Shown here: one piece after another, positions 10,925-24,289 of the stretch
Layout of the letters: the number at the start of each line of letters is the position of its first letter
Position numbering within the stretch: position 1 is the stretch's first letter
DNA from: Oasisia sp. SBJ-2009
Lineage: Eukaryota; Annelida; Polychaeta; Sabellida; Siboglinidae
Direction: 5' to 3'
DNA length: 64,000 nt
Assembly (NCBI GenBank): GCA_964017155.1
Contig: OZ024861.1
Span: 34,070,693 to 34,134,692, forward strand
Notes under the pieces: model-generated
Seen by the model: only the letters and a program-made list of their open reading frames with translations
Databases searched by the model: none
Told to the model about the DNA's origin: nothing
Program-made: the position numbers and the translations under genes

Positions 10925-13532
10925 AAAACTCAAATACATCATGGAACTGTCTAAAATGCGGTATGCCAAATTTCAGTAGTACCCTTTTTAATTACGACGA
11001 CATTGAACATTCTGAAAACATATATCAGCACATCTCAAATTCAAATGACAATTCCATTCAACTTCCGTCAACACCAGCTGGGTTAGGACCCCCACTTCAT
11101 ACATCTTCACCTTCCAGTCAGAGAAAACAGCACAGTTACACCCATATTCCCAAAACAAAAAACCCACTGAGAATCATCAACCTAAACTGTCAATCACTAA
11201 AAAACAAGAAAGCCGAATTTTTATCACTCATTGATAGTACAAAACCAGACATCATTATTGGCACAGAATCCTGGCTTAGTAACAGCATATCAGACACTGA
11301 ATATTTCCCTGACAAATTTAATGTTTATAGAAATGACATAAATGAAGACCAGAGAGGAGGAGGGGTATTTGTTGCAGTGAGTTCTGACCTGATTAGTGAA
11401 GAAGAATTTGAACTAGAGACAGACTGTGAAATTATTTGGATAAAGATCTGCTTAGCTGGTTGTAAACTGCTTCATATATGTGCCTACTATAGACCTAATG
11501 TAAATGACGAAAACAGCTTAGAACAGTTCGAAATATCATTAAACAGAGTAAAACAAAACCAACACATATTCATTGGAGGAGATTTCAACTTCCCAGGATG
11601 GGATTGGCATAACGAACTGTTAAAATTAAACTGCCAAAATGTATCGCTACATGAAAAATTCTGAAACATTCTTGATGACTTTGGCGTTATACAAATTATA
11701 CATAAACCAACAAGAGGAGATAACACCCTGGACCTAATGATAACAAACAATCCTACTAACGTAAACCGAACAGAGGTACTACCAGGAATTTCAGACCATG
11801 ACTGTTGCTACACAGAACTAGACATAAACCCAATGAAACAGAAACAGAAACCGAAAAAGATTCCCCTTTTCAATAAGGCGGACTGGGAAAATTTCAGACA
11901 ACAAATGAGAGAAGTAAACAAAACTCTTCAAAATTGCTATGAACAAAACAGTGCAAATACATTATGGTGTACATTTCGGGATACCATTGTCAAATGAGCT
12001 GAAATGTACATACCATCCAGAATGAAACTGGTGTACTAAAACTCCTGCAAAATCTTAAACCCTATAAAGCACAAGGACCAGACAACATCCATCCAAGAAT
12101 TCTAAAAGAGTTAGCTGTTGAAATTACGCCATCACTTACCTTAATCTTTCGGAAATCATATGAAACAGAAGAAGTCCCCAAAGACTGGTTAAAAGCAAAT
12201 GTCTCACCTATCTTCAAACATGGCCAAAAATACCTCGCTTCCAATTACAGACCCATTTCCTTGACATGTATAGTATCTAAATTAATGGAACATATCTTAG
12301 TTAGTAATATAATGAAACATGCACAGTCACACAACATCCTTTACGACCTTCAACATGGCTTTCGATCTCGTGTGTCATGTGAGACACAACTCATCCAGTT
12401 CACAAACGACCTAGTCACAAATATGCAATCTGGCGCACAAACGGATGTCATAGTGATGGACTTTTCTAAAGCATTTGATAAGGTCAGCCATACCAAACTA
12501 ATTGACAAACTCCATCACTATGGCATCCAAGGCAAAACAAATTCCTGGGTTAAAGCATTTTTAACCGATCGATCAAAAAGAGTACTAATAGAGGGCGAGG
12601 CTTCTTCTGAAGTCCTTGTAACATCAGGAGTCCCTCAAGGTTCTGTACTTGGTCCCTGCCTATTCCTTTTTTACATTAACGACATTCCAGACAATATTAC
12701 TTCTACAGTTAGACTCTTTGCTGATGACACCATAATGTATATAGCTCTTAAGCCTAAGATAAACACAGCTGCACTCCAGGAAGACCTTAACACACTCGAC
12801 AAATGGACAAAAAAATGGAAAATGAGTTTCAACCTTGAAAAGTGCCATGTCATCCCTGTTACAAGAAATAAAACTATCACTAAAACCCAGTACATTCTCC
12901 ACGGACAACCACTTCAAACTGTTTCACAAGCTAAATATCTTGGCCTAACCATAACATCTGACCTTCGGTGGAATGCCCACATAAATAGCATCTCTTCAAA
13001 AGCAAATAGATCATTAGGCTTCCTCCGCAGAAATCTAAAAGTATCATCAATCCAAATAAAAACTCTTGCTTATTTCACCTTTGTTAGACCTATCCTGGAA
13101 AATAGCTGTACTGTCTGGGACCCTTACACCGCTACACAAATAAATAAACTTGAAATGATACAACGCCGAGCAGCTCGATATGTTTTACATCGCCACCATA
13201 ATACGTCAAGTGTCACCAATATGCTCCAGTCATTAGGCTGGAGATCCCTAGCAGACCGTAGAAAAGATGCAAAACTATGCATGTTATATAAAATATCAAA
13301 TGACCTAGTGGGCATACCTGCAAATAAATATCTAATTCCTTCAAACACAGTCACTAGAAAGCAACATTCCTTGTCTTACGTTATCCCTCACTCCAGATGT
13401 AACTACCACTTGTATTCTTTTTTCCCAAATACCATTCGACTTTGGAACTCCCTCCCTCAACATATTGTAAATAAAAACAGCCTTGATTCTTTTAAGAGCA
13501 ATATCCAGACTTTCCATTATTCCACCTTTTAG
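10925..13532 (+). pseudogene. LINE ORF2: endonuclease and reverse transcriptase (broken)
   Basis: The endonuclease part (10963-11662) shows RIINLNCQSLKNKK, IIIGTESWL, RGGGVFVAV, CAYYRPN and IGGDFNFPGWDW, then a TGA at 11662. It resumes in frame with TRGDNTLDLMITNN and GISDHDCCYTELD up to a stop at 11995. Near 12020 the sequence jumps to GVLKLLQNLKPYKAQGPDNI at the start of the RT, so roughly a hundred or more linker residues are lost. The RT then runs open to 13532 with MDFSKAFDKV, SGVPQGSVLGP and FADDT, plus a complete thumb and C-terminal region (IQRRAARYVL, LGWRSLADRRKDAK, RLWNSLP). The catalytic FADD box is intact, but no continuous protein is possible. Confidence 0.85.
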
Positions 13533-13710
13533 ATATAACTAGTTTTTTTTGCACGCATTACTTTTACATGCACAAATTACGGCTCTGATACACTGCAATG
13601 CACCCAAAACGAAAAAATATATATATACATATATATATATATATTTCTGATTTTTCCTGTTCGCCCGCCTGTATCTTCAGCATGTTGAAGCTAGGCGGTA
13701 CTCGGAAGAA
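10925..13710 (+). mobile_element. CR1/Jockey-like LINE, internally deleted
   Basis: Coding similarity starts upstream of the ATG at 10963 with WNCLKCGMPNFS, the end of a Cys-rich finger found just before the endonuclease in many CR1-like elements. It ends with the RT C-terminus at 13532. A 3' untranslated part with a short (TA)n run (13617-13645) and a GAAGAAGAAG run (about 13706-13715) follows. The 5' end cannot be placed, and no clear target duplication is visible. Confidence 0.8.
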
Positions 13711-13991
13711 GAAGATATTATATTTCACAATTATAAAAAAAGTTTTTTTGCGACTCACATTTCAGTACTATTACTGAATTTTGTTGATTTATATTATATG
13801 TTATGCAAAATAATTAAAATTGTTATAACAGCGATGATTGATGGTGATGATTTTTTTCAATAAAAAATAAACATAAAAATAAAATGTTAATACAGTAGGT
13901 GTACATTATATCATGCAAGTATTACATATAACATTCTTGCACTTGTCTCCATTGTAGTCAATGTACCTGGTACCTTTCAACTCACACGTTC

Positions 13992-14425
13992 CAGCTGTTT
14001 TCAAATATTTATCAAAATTTTCATCACAGCAGTAACTGAATGCATAATATATTCGAATTATAATATTGCTAAAGGCCACGCTACAATACAAAAGTGAGAC
14101 AAGGCAGAGGAGAGGCTAAGATTAAGGCAGTCACATGGGTATGGCAGATGCAGGGAGGATACATAGTCTGCGGGAGGCTCACATCTGATCAATCCAGGTA
14201 ATTTAAACAGCTGTTTTCAAATATTTATCACCATTTTCATCACGGCAGTATATGAATGCATAATATATTCGAATTATAATATTGCTACAGGCCATACTAC
14301 AATGCAAAAGTGACACAAGGCAGAGGAGAGGCTAATATTAAGATAGTCACATGGGTATGGCAGATGCAGTGATGATACGTAGTCTGTGGGAGGCTAACAT
14401 CTGATCAATCCAGGTAATTTAAACA
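13992..14425. repeat. 216-bp tandem duplication
   Basis: Unit 1 is 13992-14207 and unit 2 is 14208-14425. Both begin CAGCTGTTTTCAAATATTTA and end with ATCCAGGTAATTTAAACA. They differ at about 20 scattered positions, so the duplication is not very recent. No coding content. Confidence 0.9.
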
Positions 14426-15760
14426 TTTTAACAATCAACAATGTATAAATTATCAAAATATTTTAATATGTCCATTTAAATATACATTTGTTTTCATTAA
14501 CATATTATCTTGAACATGGAAAACTAGAATAACCTTTGCTCTTGTATAATGCATATTATACCCAGTGTGTCAACACAGACATTAATGCACATACACTGTG
14601 TGAGTCGTGGGGCATGGCTACATAGATCAATTTTTTAAATTACCTTCAAAATGGTGCATTTTGAAGGATGTTTTAACTTATTCCCTGGGAAATAGAGAGG
14701 AAACAAATGCACAGCTACAAGTGTAAACATGTTTATAGCAAGAAATAACTATGAGGTGCCATCCTGGCATATGGCTTAGAAAAACACTGTGGAAAAAATG
14801 GCTTAGAAAAACACTGATGTGGTCCACCTCACTCATCATATAGCATGGGAAATACTGAAGCGATGACTCAAGAAATCAATAGTATTTACAGTTTTGAAGA
14901 AGGTAGACATACATATTATGAATGCTTGAATATTTTCTGAGGGAATGTGCTATTGGCATCACAATGACCTTATTTTGTCATTTCCAACATTTGCGTTGAC
15001 CAGACACCCTCACATATTCATGTTTGACATAAAATGTCAAAAATAAATATGTGTACACCATGTAGTAGTTATTGCATGGCAATGGCATCATTATTTACTC
15101 CCAACTCCACTATCATGATGCATGTTGTTTGTTTACTGAAATTGAATACATGCTTTTCTTTACAGGTCAACAAGAAACTGAACAATGCTTACTATCACTA
15201 GTTCAACAAGTTACAGGACAGTTGTATTTGTGGACAGGACTATATAGCTATGCGCCGTGCAAGATGCTGCATATTAAATGTCAAGTATTCGAATGTCGAC
15301 CAGAAGTGATCCCAGTTGTACTGTGTGTTGCATTGTGACAGACTCCGCAGTACTAGTGGTGTGTACACTGGCTTCCATGCCGGTCAAGTACCCTGACTGA
15401 CAAGAATGTAGAATGCAGAGTGCTTGACATGCGAATATGGTGACGCCTGACTAGCTTTGCAGTTGGTGATGGAACGGTGGATGCCATGGTCTGTCAAATA
15501 TGGCATGAGCCTTTGGTCAACCTCTCTCGACACTGTAAGACAGGTTCGACATTCTTTGGTGAACTACATCAGCTTGGATATCGATGACATTGTGTGAGTT
15601 CACTCTCTTTGATGATACTTCATACCAGCTGCCTGGCATTTTGCTGTACATCCACATCTGCCTATACAAGAAACAAAGTGACAATTAGCATGGCTCTGAC
15701 ATGTATTATATTTTATATGTGACGACATACCTAGCCAAAGTCAATATCATGGTAATAATT
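14426..15760. other. No gene recognised
   Basis: A splice-acceptor-like TTTCTTTACAG precedes an 88-codon ORF ending near 15338, but its frame is not conserved downstream and I recognise no family. Confidence 0.4.
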
Positions 15761-16615
15761 CAGAGTTGGAGTGAGTACAATACAAATGTACTCGAGTACG
15801 AGTATGATTACTTTGAACATGCATGAGTATGAGTACTCAGAAAACAAATGTACTCGAGTATGATTACTTTAGAATGTACTCGAGTACGATTACTTTAGAA
15901 TGTAATCATGATTACTGGTACTTTCACGATTTCTTTAATGAATATCCTGTTTCTACCGTAAAGGTGACCTCCATGGAATCAGGTGTCATTCATTTTATGT
16001 TGCTGTGCCAATATCTAGTGTTCTAACTGATTACTGCTAACTGCTATCCACTGTCCAGATGTTATTGTTATTATAAATCATCAGATGACTTTCTCATGTG
16101 TTGAATGAACCATTTAATACTGGATTGATACTCAAGATGTCCATATATCATGATACTACAAACTAAAGGTATCATAGTGATACTGTAGCAAATAGCATAC
16201 AAGTGTTATAATGAGTGTCAATTTAGTGGTGGTTCAACTATGTCAATGAAGTATCAAGAGGAAAATATTAAACTTCTTACACATGATCAAATATAAATTA
16301 TACAATAACAACATTTCAAATCCCAGAGATCATATTAGCAATAATATCCAATTGAAATATGTCATATATCAGATGAGACAAACAGAATATTGGGGATTTA
16401 GACAGGTTTACAGTTTACACTTAACAAAACATAATGGACAGAGATTTAGTAGCTAACTGCAAAAATATGTAACCGTGAGAAGTAATCGTGAGTACGATTA
16501 CATTGGTAATGTACTCGAGTATGATTACTTTCCTTCATACTCGAGTACTCATACTCAAAAAGTACTCGTACTCGAGTACGAGTACATGAGCACGAGTACG
16601 ATTACTACATCTCTG
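15761..16615. mobile_element. Non-autonomous hAT-like element with palindromic subterminal repeats
   Basis: The left end begins CAGAGTTGGAGTGAGTAC. The right end, reverse complemented, begins CAGAGATGTAGTAATCG. CAG-type ends with a CAGAG(A/T)TG core are typical of hAT elements. The outer 130-150 bp on each side are dense in GTACTCGAGTACGAGTAC-like palindromes, which occur nowhere in the middle. Flanks are GGTAATAA (left, 15751-15758) and GGTAATAT (right, 16616-16623), a possible 8-bp duplication with a slip of two bases at the left border. No transposase ORF lies in the 855 bp. Confidence 0.65.
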
Positions 16616-18705
16616 GGTAATATAATTGTTTTATTCATGTTATAAAATTTGCATGCCCAAATGTTATATATACATTACTCAGACCTGTTATAGTGAACAT
16701 TTCTACTAATATGGGAAACATTCTGCCACACTGAAATTAATATGTGAAAATACTAATTGTACAAAAGAAAAGTATTCACCACTATCTCTAGCCAGTACTC
16801 TTCATAGAATTGAGTAACATATAGCAATTGCACATGTAACTCTCAGCCACATGGCAAGGACCCTGACTAGTTTAACCACTTTTTATGTGTAAAGATACAA
16901 AATATTAAATATATGTAAAAACAAGTAATTTTATATCTACTGATTTTTTTTAATAAACTATAATCTAGTTACTTTATTTAATATATTTATTATTTATAAA
17001 GCACAATATCCAACATGGTCACAAAGTGCTGTGCATATTTGTTATGTACATAATGTTATTATATGTACATAGTATGTAATTATGTTATCTATTTACAGCA
17101 TGTTTCTGTAACAATTGTGTGTGTTATGGGTCAACTCTTTGGAAAAGTAAATTTCCAGAAATATGTTTTCATACGACAATTCTTTCAGAATATTGAACAA
17201 CTTTCCCATGACATGTATCACTAAGCACAAGTTTGCTAAAGCTAATGTCTTTGAACTTATGAAAGACATAATTTGAAAGCCTAATGAATGGGATTAATGT
17301 TTTTGAACTAATTAGTATTTGATATACCATGTGCTGAATGCTCGATGAAACGAATATTGATAAAAGTAACTGTTTTTTTACATTTACATAGTTAATACGT
17401 TTTCAACTTTGTCCTAATTTTGTTATTGCTGCTTTTCTTGTTATCTGATGAAATAAATACATATATCAAGTGCAGTCATTGTACATGTAGTTATACTTAT
17501 ATTGTGCTTGCCATTATTTTGTAGTTAATTTCATGAAATAGTTTTGATAAAATGTTTTTACTTTATGATGTCTTTACTTATATACAATTTAACAAGTACA
17601 CCCACCCATTAATACAGACAAATAAAATATCGCATAGAGGGGCAGATTCAGAAATCGTCTTGAGGGCACAACATCTTACTGGCCTTTGAACCAAATTGTG
17701 TGGTCTACATTTTTGTTGATACCGCATAGCTTCATTTTTCACTCTCTCATTTGGAGTAGTGATATCGAAAAATGCCACAACTTATTATTATCACTTAAAC
17801 TGAGTCATATTTCAAACAATATTGAGGCACATTAGCATTGACCTATTATAAAAAGTTCCTAGGAATACCAAATTCCTACAGTGTAGGAGGCACATCCACA
17901 GGACCCCAGGCCCCTTGGATTCACAAATGACATAGATCTGTAATTTTTTTTTATAAAAGGTTTGTTGAGAGAGTAAATTAATGTATATTACAACACTCAT
18001 TTACCTGAGATGAAGAGCTTTTCCGCATGCCCTATGGTGATGACACCTCAAGTTCTGAAAATTTGACACATTTAAATTTTAATGTACTTGAAAAAACTTG
18101 CAATGTTATGAACGATCACCTCCCAGGCTTCCAAATGCAAGCAATATCTTGTTATTTTATTGCATTAATGTTACTAATAAATTAAAATAATATGTATATA
18201 CCTATTTTTATGTATTAAATCATCATCAAATTGTGCTTAATGTATTACATTATTATTATAAATGTATTAAATATTGTCATTATGAATAAGTATAACGCAG
18301 GCCTAAGTATAACTGTTACGGATCACTTATAATGCATTAATTTTACATTATGCCTAGCTACTATTAGGCTAATTAAGCCTAGTTAATTAATCTTAGCCTT
18401 AGGTTAGGATATTAACCTGCTACCTACCATATATGTGACATAAACATTACATAGTTACAATATTATAATAAATCACTGGCATGTGATAGTCATATAGGCA
18501 TAGTCTATGGCTGGCGTAGTCATACTCATAGCATAGCCATACCTTCAACGCTGCTATTTTGTCGTACCTTGGCATTGGCTGAATAAGCGCCAAGGTTGAA
18601 GGTAAACAATAACAAAAAATAATAAAAACAACAGAAATATCAGTGACGTATATACTCATACGCCTAAATATATATACGTGATTATAGCTGAGCAATTCGT
18701 AATTA
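16616..18705. other. No gene recognised
   Basis: AT-rich sequence. Minus-strand ORFs at 17578-17778 and 17812-18000 have no motif I recognise. Confidence 0.5.
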
Positions 18706-19047
18706 CTAACCTATCTGGAAGAACATCTGTGCGAACGCTGCATGTGGACTGTGCAGTAAGGCAGTGTCAGCCCCCGCCGTCGGCCCACGGCGCCCGTAGC
18801 TTGCAAAGGGCACTTTCACTGTTCCGAAGGCGAAGTCATTCTTTTCACTGCTTAGACTAGTTCCATATTCTTTCCCAATCATGCGTCGATGCTGTCTTTG
18901 TCTGCTTAATTTGCCGTGTTGGTGGCATATAAAAGTCATATTTGTGCCTACACTCGCCGTTTCTAAACGTAAACAACTCGACAGGGTGAAGCCGTCAATC
19001 TCGCCCCAAGCCTCGTTCGCGTGAAGACTAAAGCGTATTCCGCTCAA
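18706..19047 (-). CDS. Unassigned 113-codon ORF, possible first exon
   Basis: A 342-bp open frame in unusually GC-rich sequence for this region. It contains GTNMTFICHQHGK, MIGKEYGTSLSS and FAFGTVKVPFASYG, which look protein-like but match no family I know. The frame runs past 18706 into a possible splice donor (GTTAGTAATT on the minus strand). I cannot find a convincing second exon, so this may be a first exon, a degenerate repeat or chance. Confidence 0.25.
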   Translation of the reverse strand: MSGIRFSLHANEAWGEIDGFTLSSCLRLETASVGTNMTFICHQHGKLSRQRQHRRMIGKEYGTSLSSEKNDFAFGTVKVPFASYGRRGPTAGADTALLHSPHAAFAQMFFQIG

Positions 19048-19276
19048 AACGCCATTTCTATAGTTAGGAATCGTACATAGTTTCTACACGCTCCGTGTAG
19101 AAACAAAAATCGAAAAAGTTCGCATTTGTTCTATTAATTGAAGAAAATTGAAGTAACATGTCTGCATAAACCAACTAGTCAATCATTCGGGTGTATTTGA
19201 TATATCCGCTTTTTGTGAAATGACTAATAATCGCTAGGAGCAAACGATTTTTACGGGAATGAGTGGATTGAGTATC

Positions 19277-19408
19277 TTTAAGAAAACATATTTACTTACT
19301 TACCCAAGTACACAATAACATACATGATGTATGCCAAATTGTTTTAAGAAAACATATTTACTTACTTACCCAAGTACACCATAACATACATGATGTATGC
19401 CAAATCTC
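19277..19408. repeat. 66-bp tandem duplication
   Basis: Units at 19277-19342 and 19343-19408 differ at only a few bases (CACAATAACA versus CACCATAACA), so the duplication is recent. Each unit carries TACTTACTTACC and ACATGATGTATG. Confidence 0.9.
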
Positions 19409-19654
19409 AGTGTCCTACATACATCATATCCATATTTGCCAAGCAGATCGAATATGCGAATCTTTAACAGCGGTTTTTGCATATTTACCCCTATCGTAAA
19501 CAAATGGCATAACTTCTCCAATGTTTGGAATAATATATTAATGTTTGTACCACTGTAAAGCAGGATGAGTCCCTTTACCACAAATGTAAAAACATGCATA
19601 TCCAATCTGTCCTACTTATCACTGGTTTGGTCAGCCGGGGTATATATATATCTA

Positions 19655-19985
<331 letters not shown>

Positions 19986-21029
19986 GCGTATGTGCCCAAG
20001 TGTGTTTGCCTACATAGCCAATATATTATCCAATATATATATATATATTATTTAAAAAATAATTATTTATCATCCAGTTGTAACTATTATATGTACATTT
20101 ATGTCAAGCGCCCAAGACAAATTATATTAAATCTGGCCCTATACAAATAAATTGTATTATTATTTATTAATTGGGCCCAACCTCAACATTTGTTTGTAAA
20201 ACCAGCATGATTTCTTAAGTTAAAGCCCTAAAAACGCTTTCAAATTCCCTGCAATATTGGCAGAGATACAGCGATGTGTCCCATTTTCGGTAATGCTGGC
20301 ACTTTAGAAATCCCATACCATGCCAAGGACACACGTAGTAAACGATCTTTGGCCAAAAAAGCCTGGGTCTGGGCACCATAATGTGCAGTTATTTGCAATA
20401 TTGGCCGATATATAGTGAATAAATGGTTGTTTAAAAATGGCGGCACTAATTTGTATAAAACTTAAACGTGAAACATTTTGCTGAGTTGTTAAAATAGCAA
20501 ACCGTTTGCTACATTTGTACTCTATCTAGTACGTTTCATTACGTTTTTTCTCGATTAAATGTATATTTCTGAGGGGTGCATGGTACCACCTCCTTTCGAC
20601 ATGACAATATGGCATATACGCCTTCAGCAATAGCGACAAGACCATACGCCAAATCCAAGATCAATGCGCTAAACACCTTACTCTTTGAAGATTTCCCCAG
20701 GATAATGCACTGGGTGATGTGGACGCAACGAAGGCAGATCCGATGGAGACGGCAAAAACCTGTTTTCATCGCACTGCATGATCAGTCACCGGGGACATCC
20801 TTTGAGTATGCCCGCTTCACACCTTGCATCAAAAACATCAGCTAACCTGTTCCTCTACACGCTTCGGGCCACTATGTAGGCCATGCTGTGGAAAGCGGCT
20901 TACCAGCAAGCCCCACCGGACGAGTCAGCCGATATAATTCAGTTCAGCTAGGAGATCTGCGATGGTGTCCCAGCTCCTGTTATTGCTTAAGCTGACCGAT
21001 GTCCACGATACCTATGTGAGTGTATAATA
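19986..21029. other. No gene recognised
   Basis: An 89-codon ORF at 20576-20845 is open on both strands and has no recognisable domain. Confidence 0.4.
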
Positions 21030-21172
21030 TAATATATAATAATAATAATCACTTCTTTAGCGCCAATATCCTCGAAGATCGAGCTCAGTGGCGCGGCAAA
21101 ACTAAGGGATTAAGCAGACTCGTAATCGAAAACAATGCGTAAGTCGTCAATGGCTGGATGAAGAAGCTAGGA

Positions 21173-24100
21173 GGCTAAGGAGGATAGGCAGCATTAAAGA
21201 GATGTGTGTTTAGGCGTCGGCGGAATGAACCTATATTACCTTCTAATTTAACGCTGGCAGGAAGCTAATTCCATACTGTTGGTGCGGCAACCGAGAAAGC
21301 TCGGGCACCGGCATTCGTTTTCACCCGAGGGATGTAGAGAGGGTTTCTACTGGTTGAACGTAACTGTCGGGAATTTCTTGCTGGAGTTAGCATTGAATTT
21401 AGATATGCTGGTTGTGTAGATGAGAGTGCTTGATAGGCTATTGTACAAATCTTGAAAATGATGCGATAGTGAACAGGGAGCCAATGCAGTGATTTCAGAA
21501 GCGGCACTGAGCGGGAAAACCGAGGAGAACGCGTGACTACCATCGCTAGACAGTTTTGGACACGCTGAAGTGTTGCGATATCCTTGATTGCGATATTGTA
21601 AAGGAGGGAATTGCAGTAGTCAAGTCTGGTGGTTATTAGAGCTGTGGCGATGGTTTTAGCAACGGAGAGTGATATAAACCGGCGGATACGGCGAAGATCA
21701 CGAATATGGTAGAAACAGCAACGGCATGTTTTCGATATATGTTGTTTGAAATTGAAGTTTTGATCAAATGTTACTCCAAGGTTTAAAGCTGAAGTGGCTG
21801 GTGTGATATTCTGACTCAGAATATGTGTCGGGAAAAATCCACTGAGTTTTGCCCGCTGCGTTGGGGTACCAATGATGAGAAATTCGGTTTTATGTGCGTT
21901 TAGCTTTAGTTTGCTGTTTTTCATCCAAAGGGAGACATCTTGGAGACAACCCCTGAGCTGGTTTAGGGACCGACAAGTATCTGATGTGGTTAAAGAAACA
22001 TAGATTTGTGTGTCATCTGCATAAAGGTGATGATCCAGGTTGTGACTCTGGATAACAGAGCTTAGTGGTGTTGTATAGAGAGTGAAAAGCAACGGCCCCA
22101 GAACAGAACCCTGGGGGACACCACAAGAGGTGGGCAGCATGTCTGAGAAGCAGTTACCTATTTTAATGGCTTGCCTTCTACTATCAGTAAGGTATGAAGT
22201 AAACCAGCTCAGGGCTGTGCCAGATATCCCGTACCATGTTGATAAGCGTGTGATAAGAATGTCGTGGTCAATGGTGTCGAAAGCGGCGGATAGGTCAAGC
22301 AGGGCCAGTGCAGTAACTTTGCCATTATCAATGTTAAGGTTTATGTCATTGTGTACTTTTAGAAGAGCAGTTTCTGTAGAGTGAAATTGTTTGTACGCAG
22401 ACTGCGATGCATTGGTTAAACCATTTATGTAGACGTGAGAATTGAGGCGATTTGCTACAACCTTTTCAAGTATTTTGGAAATGAAGCTAAGGTTGGAAAT
22501 AGGCCTATAGCTGTTTAGGTCTTCTTTTGGCAGAGTTGTCTTCTTAAGAACTGGGTTTACATGTGCACATTTAAAGTCTTCAGGAAATAAGCCGGAGCAG
22601 AGTGATGCATTTATTATGTCTTTTATTGGTTTAATTAAAACGTCCAGGCATGCTTTCAGTAGTACGGTCGGAAGTGGGTCAAGATCACAGGATTTACTTG
22701 GGGACATGATAATTGTTCTCACTTCAGCAGTTGTGGCTGGTTCAAACGATGCTAGTTGAGAATTTAGTTCTGGAGAGTCAGCATTTCCAATGTCTGGGGT
22801 GTGATCTGTGAAGGCTGAATGTATGAGGCTGATTTTGTCTTTAAAATGACTTGAAAAAGAGTTGCACAGTGACTTGATTGATGCATGGGTTGGTAGAGAA
22901 GGAGCAGGCCGCCTGTGTAAGATCTCATTTAGGCATTTCCATAGCTGTTTCGGTGTAGCAGAGTTATTTGAGACCACGTTTTCGTAATAATACGACTTTG
23001 CTTTTGACATTTGTTGGTTACAAAGATGACATTGCCGTGTGTAGCGTGACCTGTCTAAGGATGAACGAGATTTACGCCAAACACGTTCCAGATAGCGACG
23101 GCGCCGTTTAGACTGGAGTATTTCCGGGGTCATCCAATGAGCTGGCGGCTTTTGTGACACAGATTTGGATTTAATGGGTGCATGTTTGTCAAGCAATGTC
23201 GTAAGTATTTGACGGTACTGTTTGTATAGGTCTGATACATGTTCTTTAGGATGTGTGACAAGGTCGGAAGTGATTATATCAGTCATAAATGATGCAATGT
23301 TGATACTGTGAATGGCTCTGTAAAACACGTTGTGTTTGGACACGGCTGGGGCTATCGGAACTTTAAGATCTGCAATTACTGTGCTATGGTCTGATAAGCT
23401 ATCTGCAGCTGTGGGTGTCTGAATGTTTTTACAAGAGGAACGAGTTATCAAGATGTCAAGCCAATGTCCATGTATGTGTGTTGGGAAATTGACATGTTGT
23501 TTCATGTCGAATGATGCCAGGATATCTTTCAACGTGGTTGTTGTTGCAGATGGTGTATCCAGGTGAAGATTAAAATCGCCAACAATGTAAAAGTCTGTGT
23601 GCATGGTTGCTACATTTTCCAAAAGATCCTGAAATTCTTCAAAGAAGTTAGCTGGGTGGCCTGGAGGGCGATAAATACAAATGAAAAACCCACAGAAGCA
23701 CGAATTTGATATGTTTACACAGATAGATTCAAAGCTGAGGGCTGGTGTGCAGGGTTACGTTGAATAGTTTTGAGATAAGGAAACCAACACCACCGCCTCG
23801 TCCAACTGGACGTGGTCGATGGTGGAAGGTATAGCCAGGAGGGGAAATGTCGGCAATACACGCATCTGTGTCGTGCGGTCTGAGCCAGGTCTCGGTCACA
23901 GCAAGAATGTCTATTGTTTTGGAAATGATAAGATCCGTAAGGGAGGCGGTTTTTTCACGAATTGAACGAATGTTAGTGGTGGCCAGGCGAATGTTGTGCC
24001 TGACCACAGGTCCCGGATTTAGACTAACATCTCCCGCTAGCAGTAGTATCAAGGCCAATTTAAATGTTGGCCTGGAACGGGGTATAGGTAATAATTTTCG

Positions 24101-24289
24101 ATTGAAACACAGATTGAGGCATGGCAGACTGTGTAGATAGGTGAGGGATTCTTGAGTGGTCATGTATTTGGAAGGTGTTGAAATTACTTCCGACCATTGT
24201 GCCAGTGTGTTACACAAGGTAAAATCATGGCTTCTAGAAGCTGCAGAACAGGATAAAAATAAAACACACAGTGAAAACAATGGTGACAT
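21173..24289 (-). pseudogene. LINE ORF: leader + 2A + endonuclease + reverse transcriptase, one frameshift and one nonsense codon
   Basis: From the ATG at 24289 the product has a hydrophobic leader (SLCVLFLSCSA), about 70 linker residues, then GDVSLNPGP. The endonuclease follows (LATTNIRSIREKTASL, ILAVTETWL, GGGVGFLIS). A one-base shift lies near 23735. The second open segment (M at 23622, 785 codons) holds IVGDFNLH (residues 12-19), LSDHS (76-80), the RT blocks LNSYRPISNLSF (369-380), LLDLSAAFDTID (441-452), GVPQGSVLGP (501-510) and YADD (534-537), and a thumb with LHWLPVHYRI. A TAG replaces a Ser codon in the motif VWN-S-LP. Beyond it the C-terminal residues to NAAYPP are still readable down to 21173. 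Two single lesions separate this copy from a full ORF. Confidence 0.9.
24008..24031 (-). other. 2A-like ribosome-skipping motif DVSLNPGP
   Basis: Residues 87-94 of the LINE leader ORF read DVSLNPGP, preceded by ALILLLAG. This fits the consensus D(V/I)xxNPGP at which ribosomes release the upstream chain and continue from the Pro. The break would fall between Gly93 and Pro94, separating the leader from the endonuclease-RT. Such motifs are known in CR1/L2-type LINEs of sea urchin, amphioxus and molluscs. Activity here is inferred. Confidence 0.8.

Noticed and set aside
20576..20845. 89-codon plus-strand ORF as a gene
   Set aside because: Both strands are open, with no domain, splice context or related sequence recognised.
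22082..22384. 100-codon plus-strand ORF
   Set aside because: Antisense shadow of the minus-strand LINE reverse transcriptase.
23847..24140. 97-codon plus-strand ORF
   Set aside because: Antisense shadow of the LINE leader and endonuclease.
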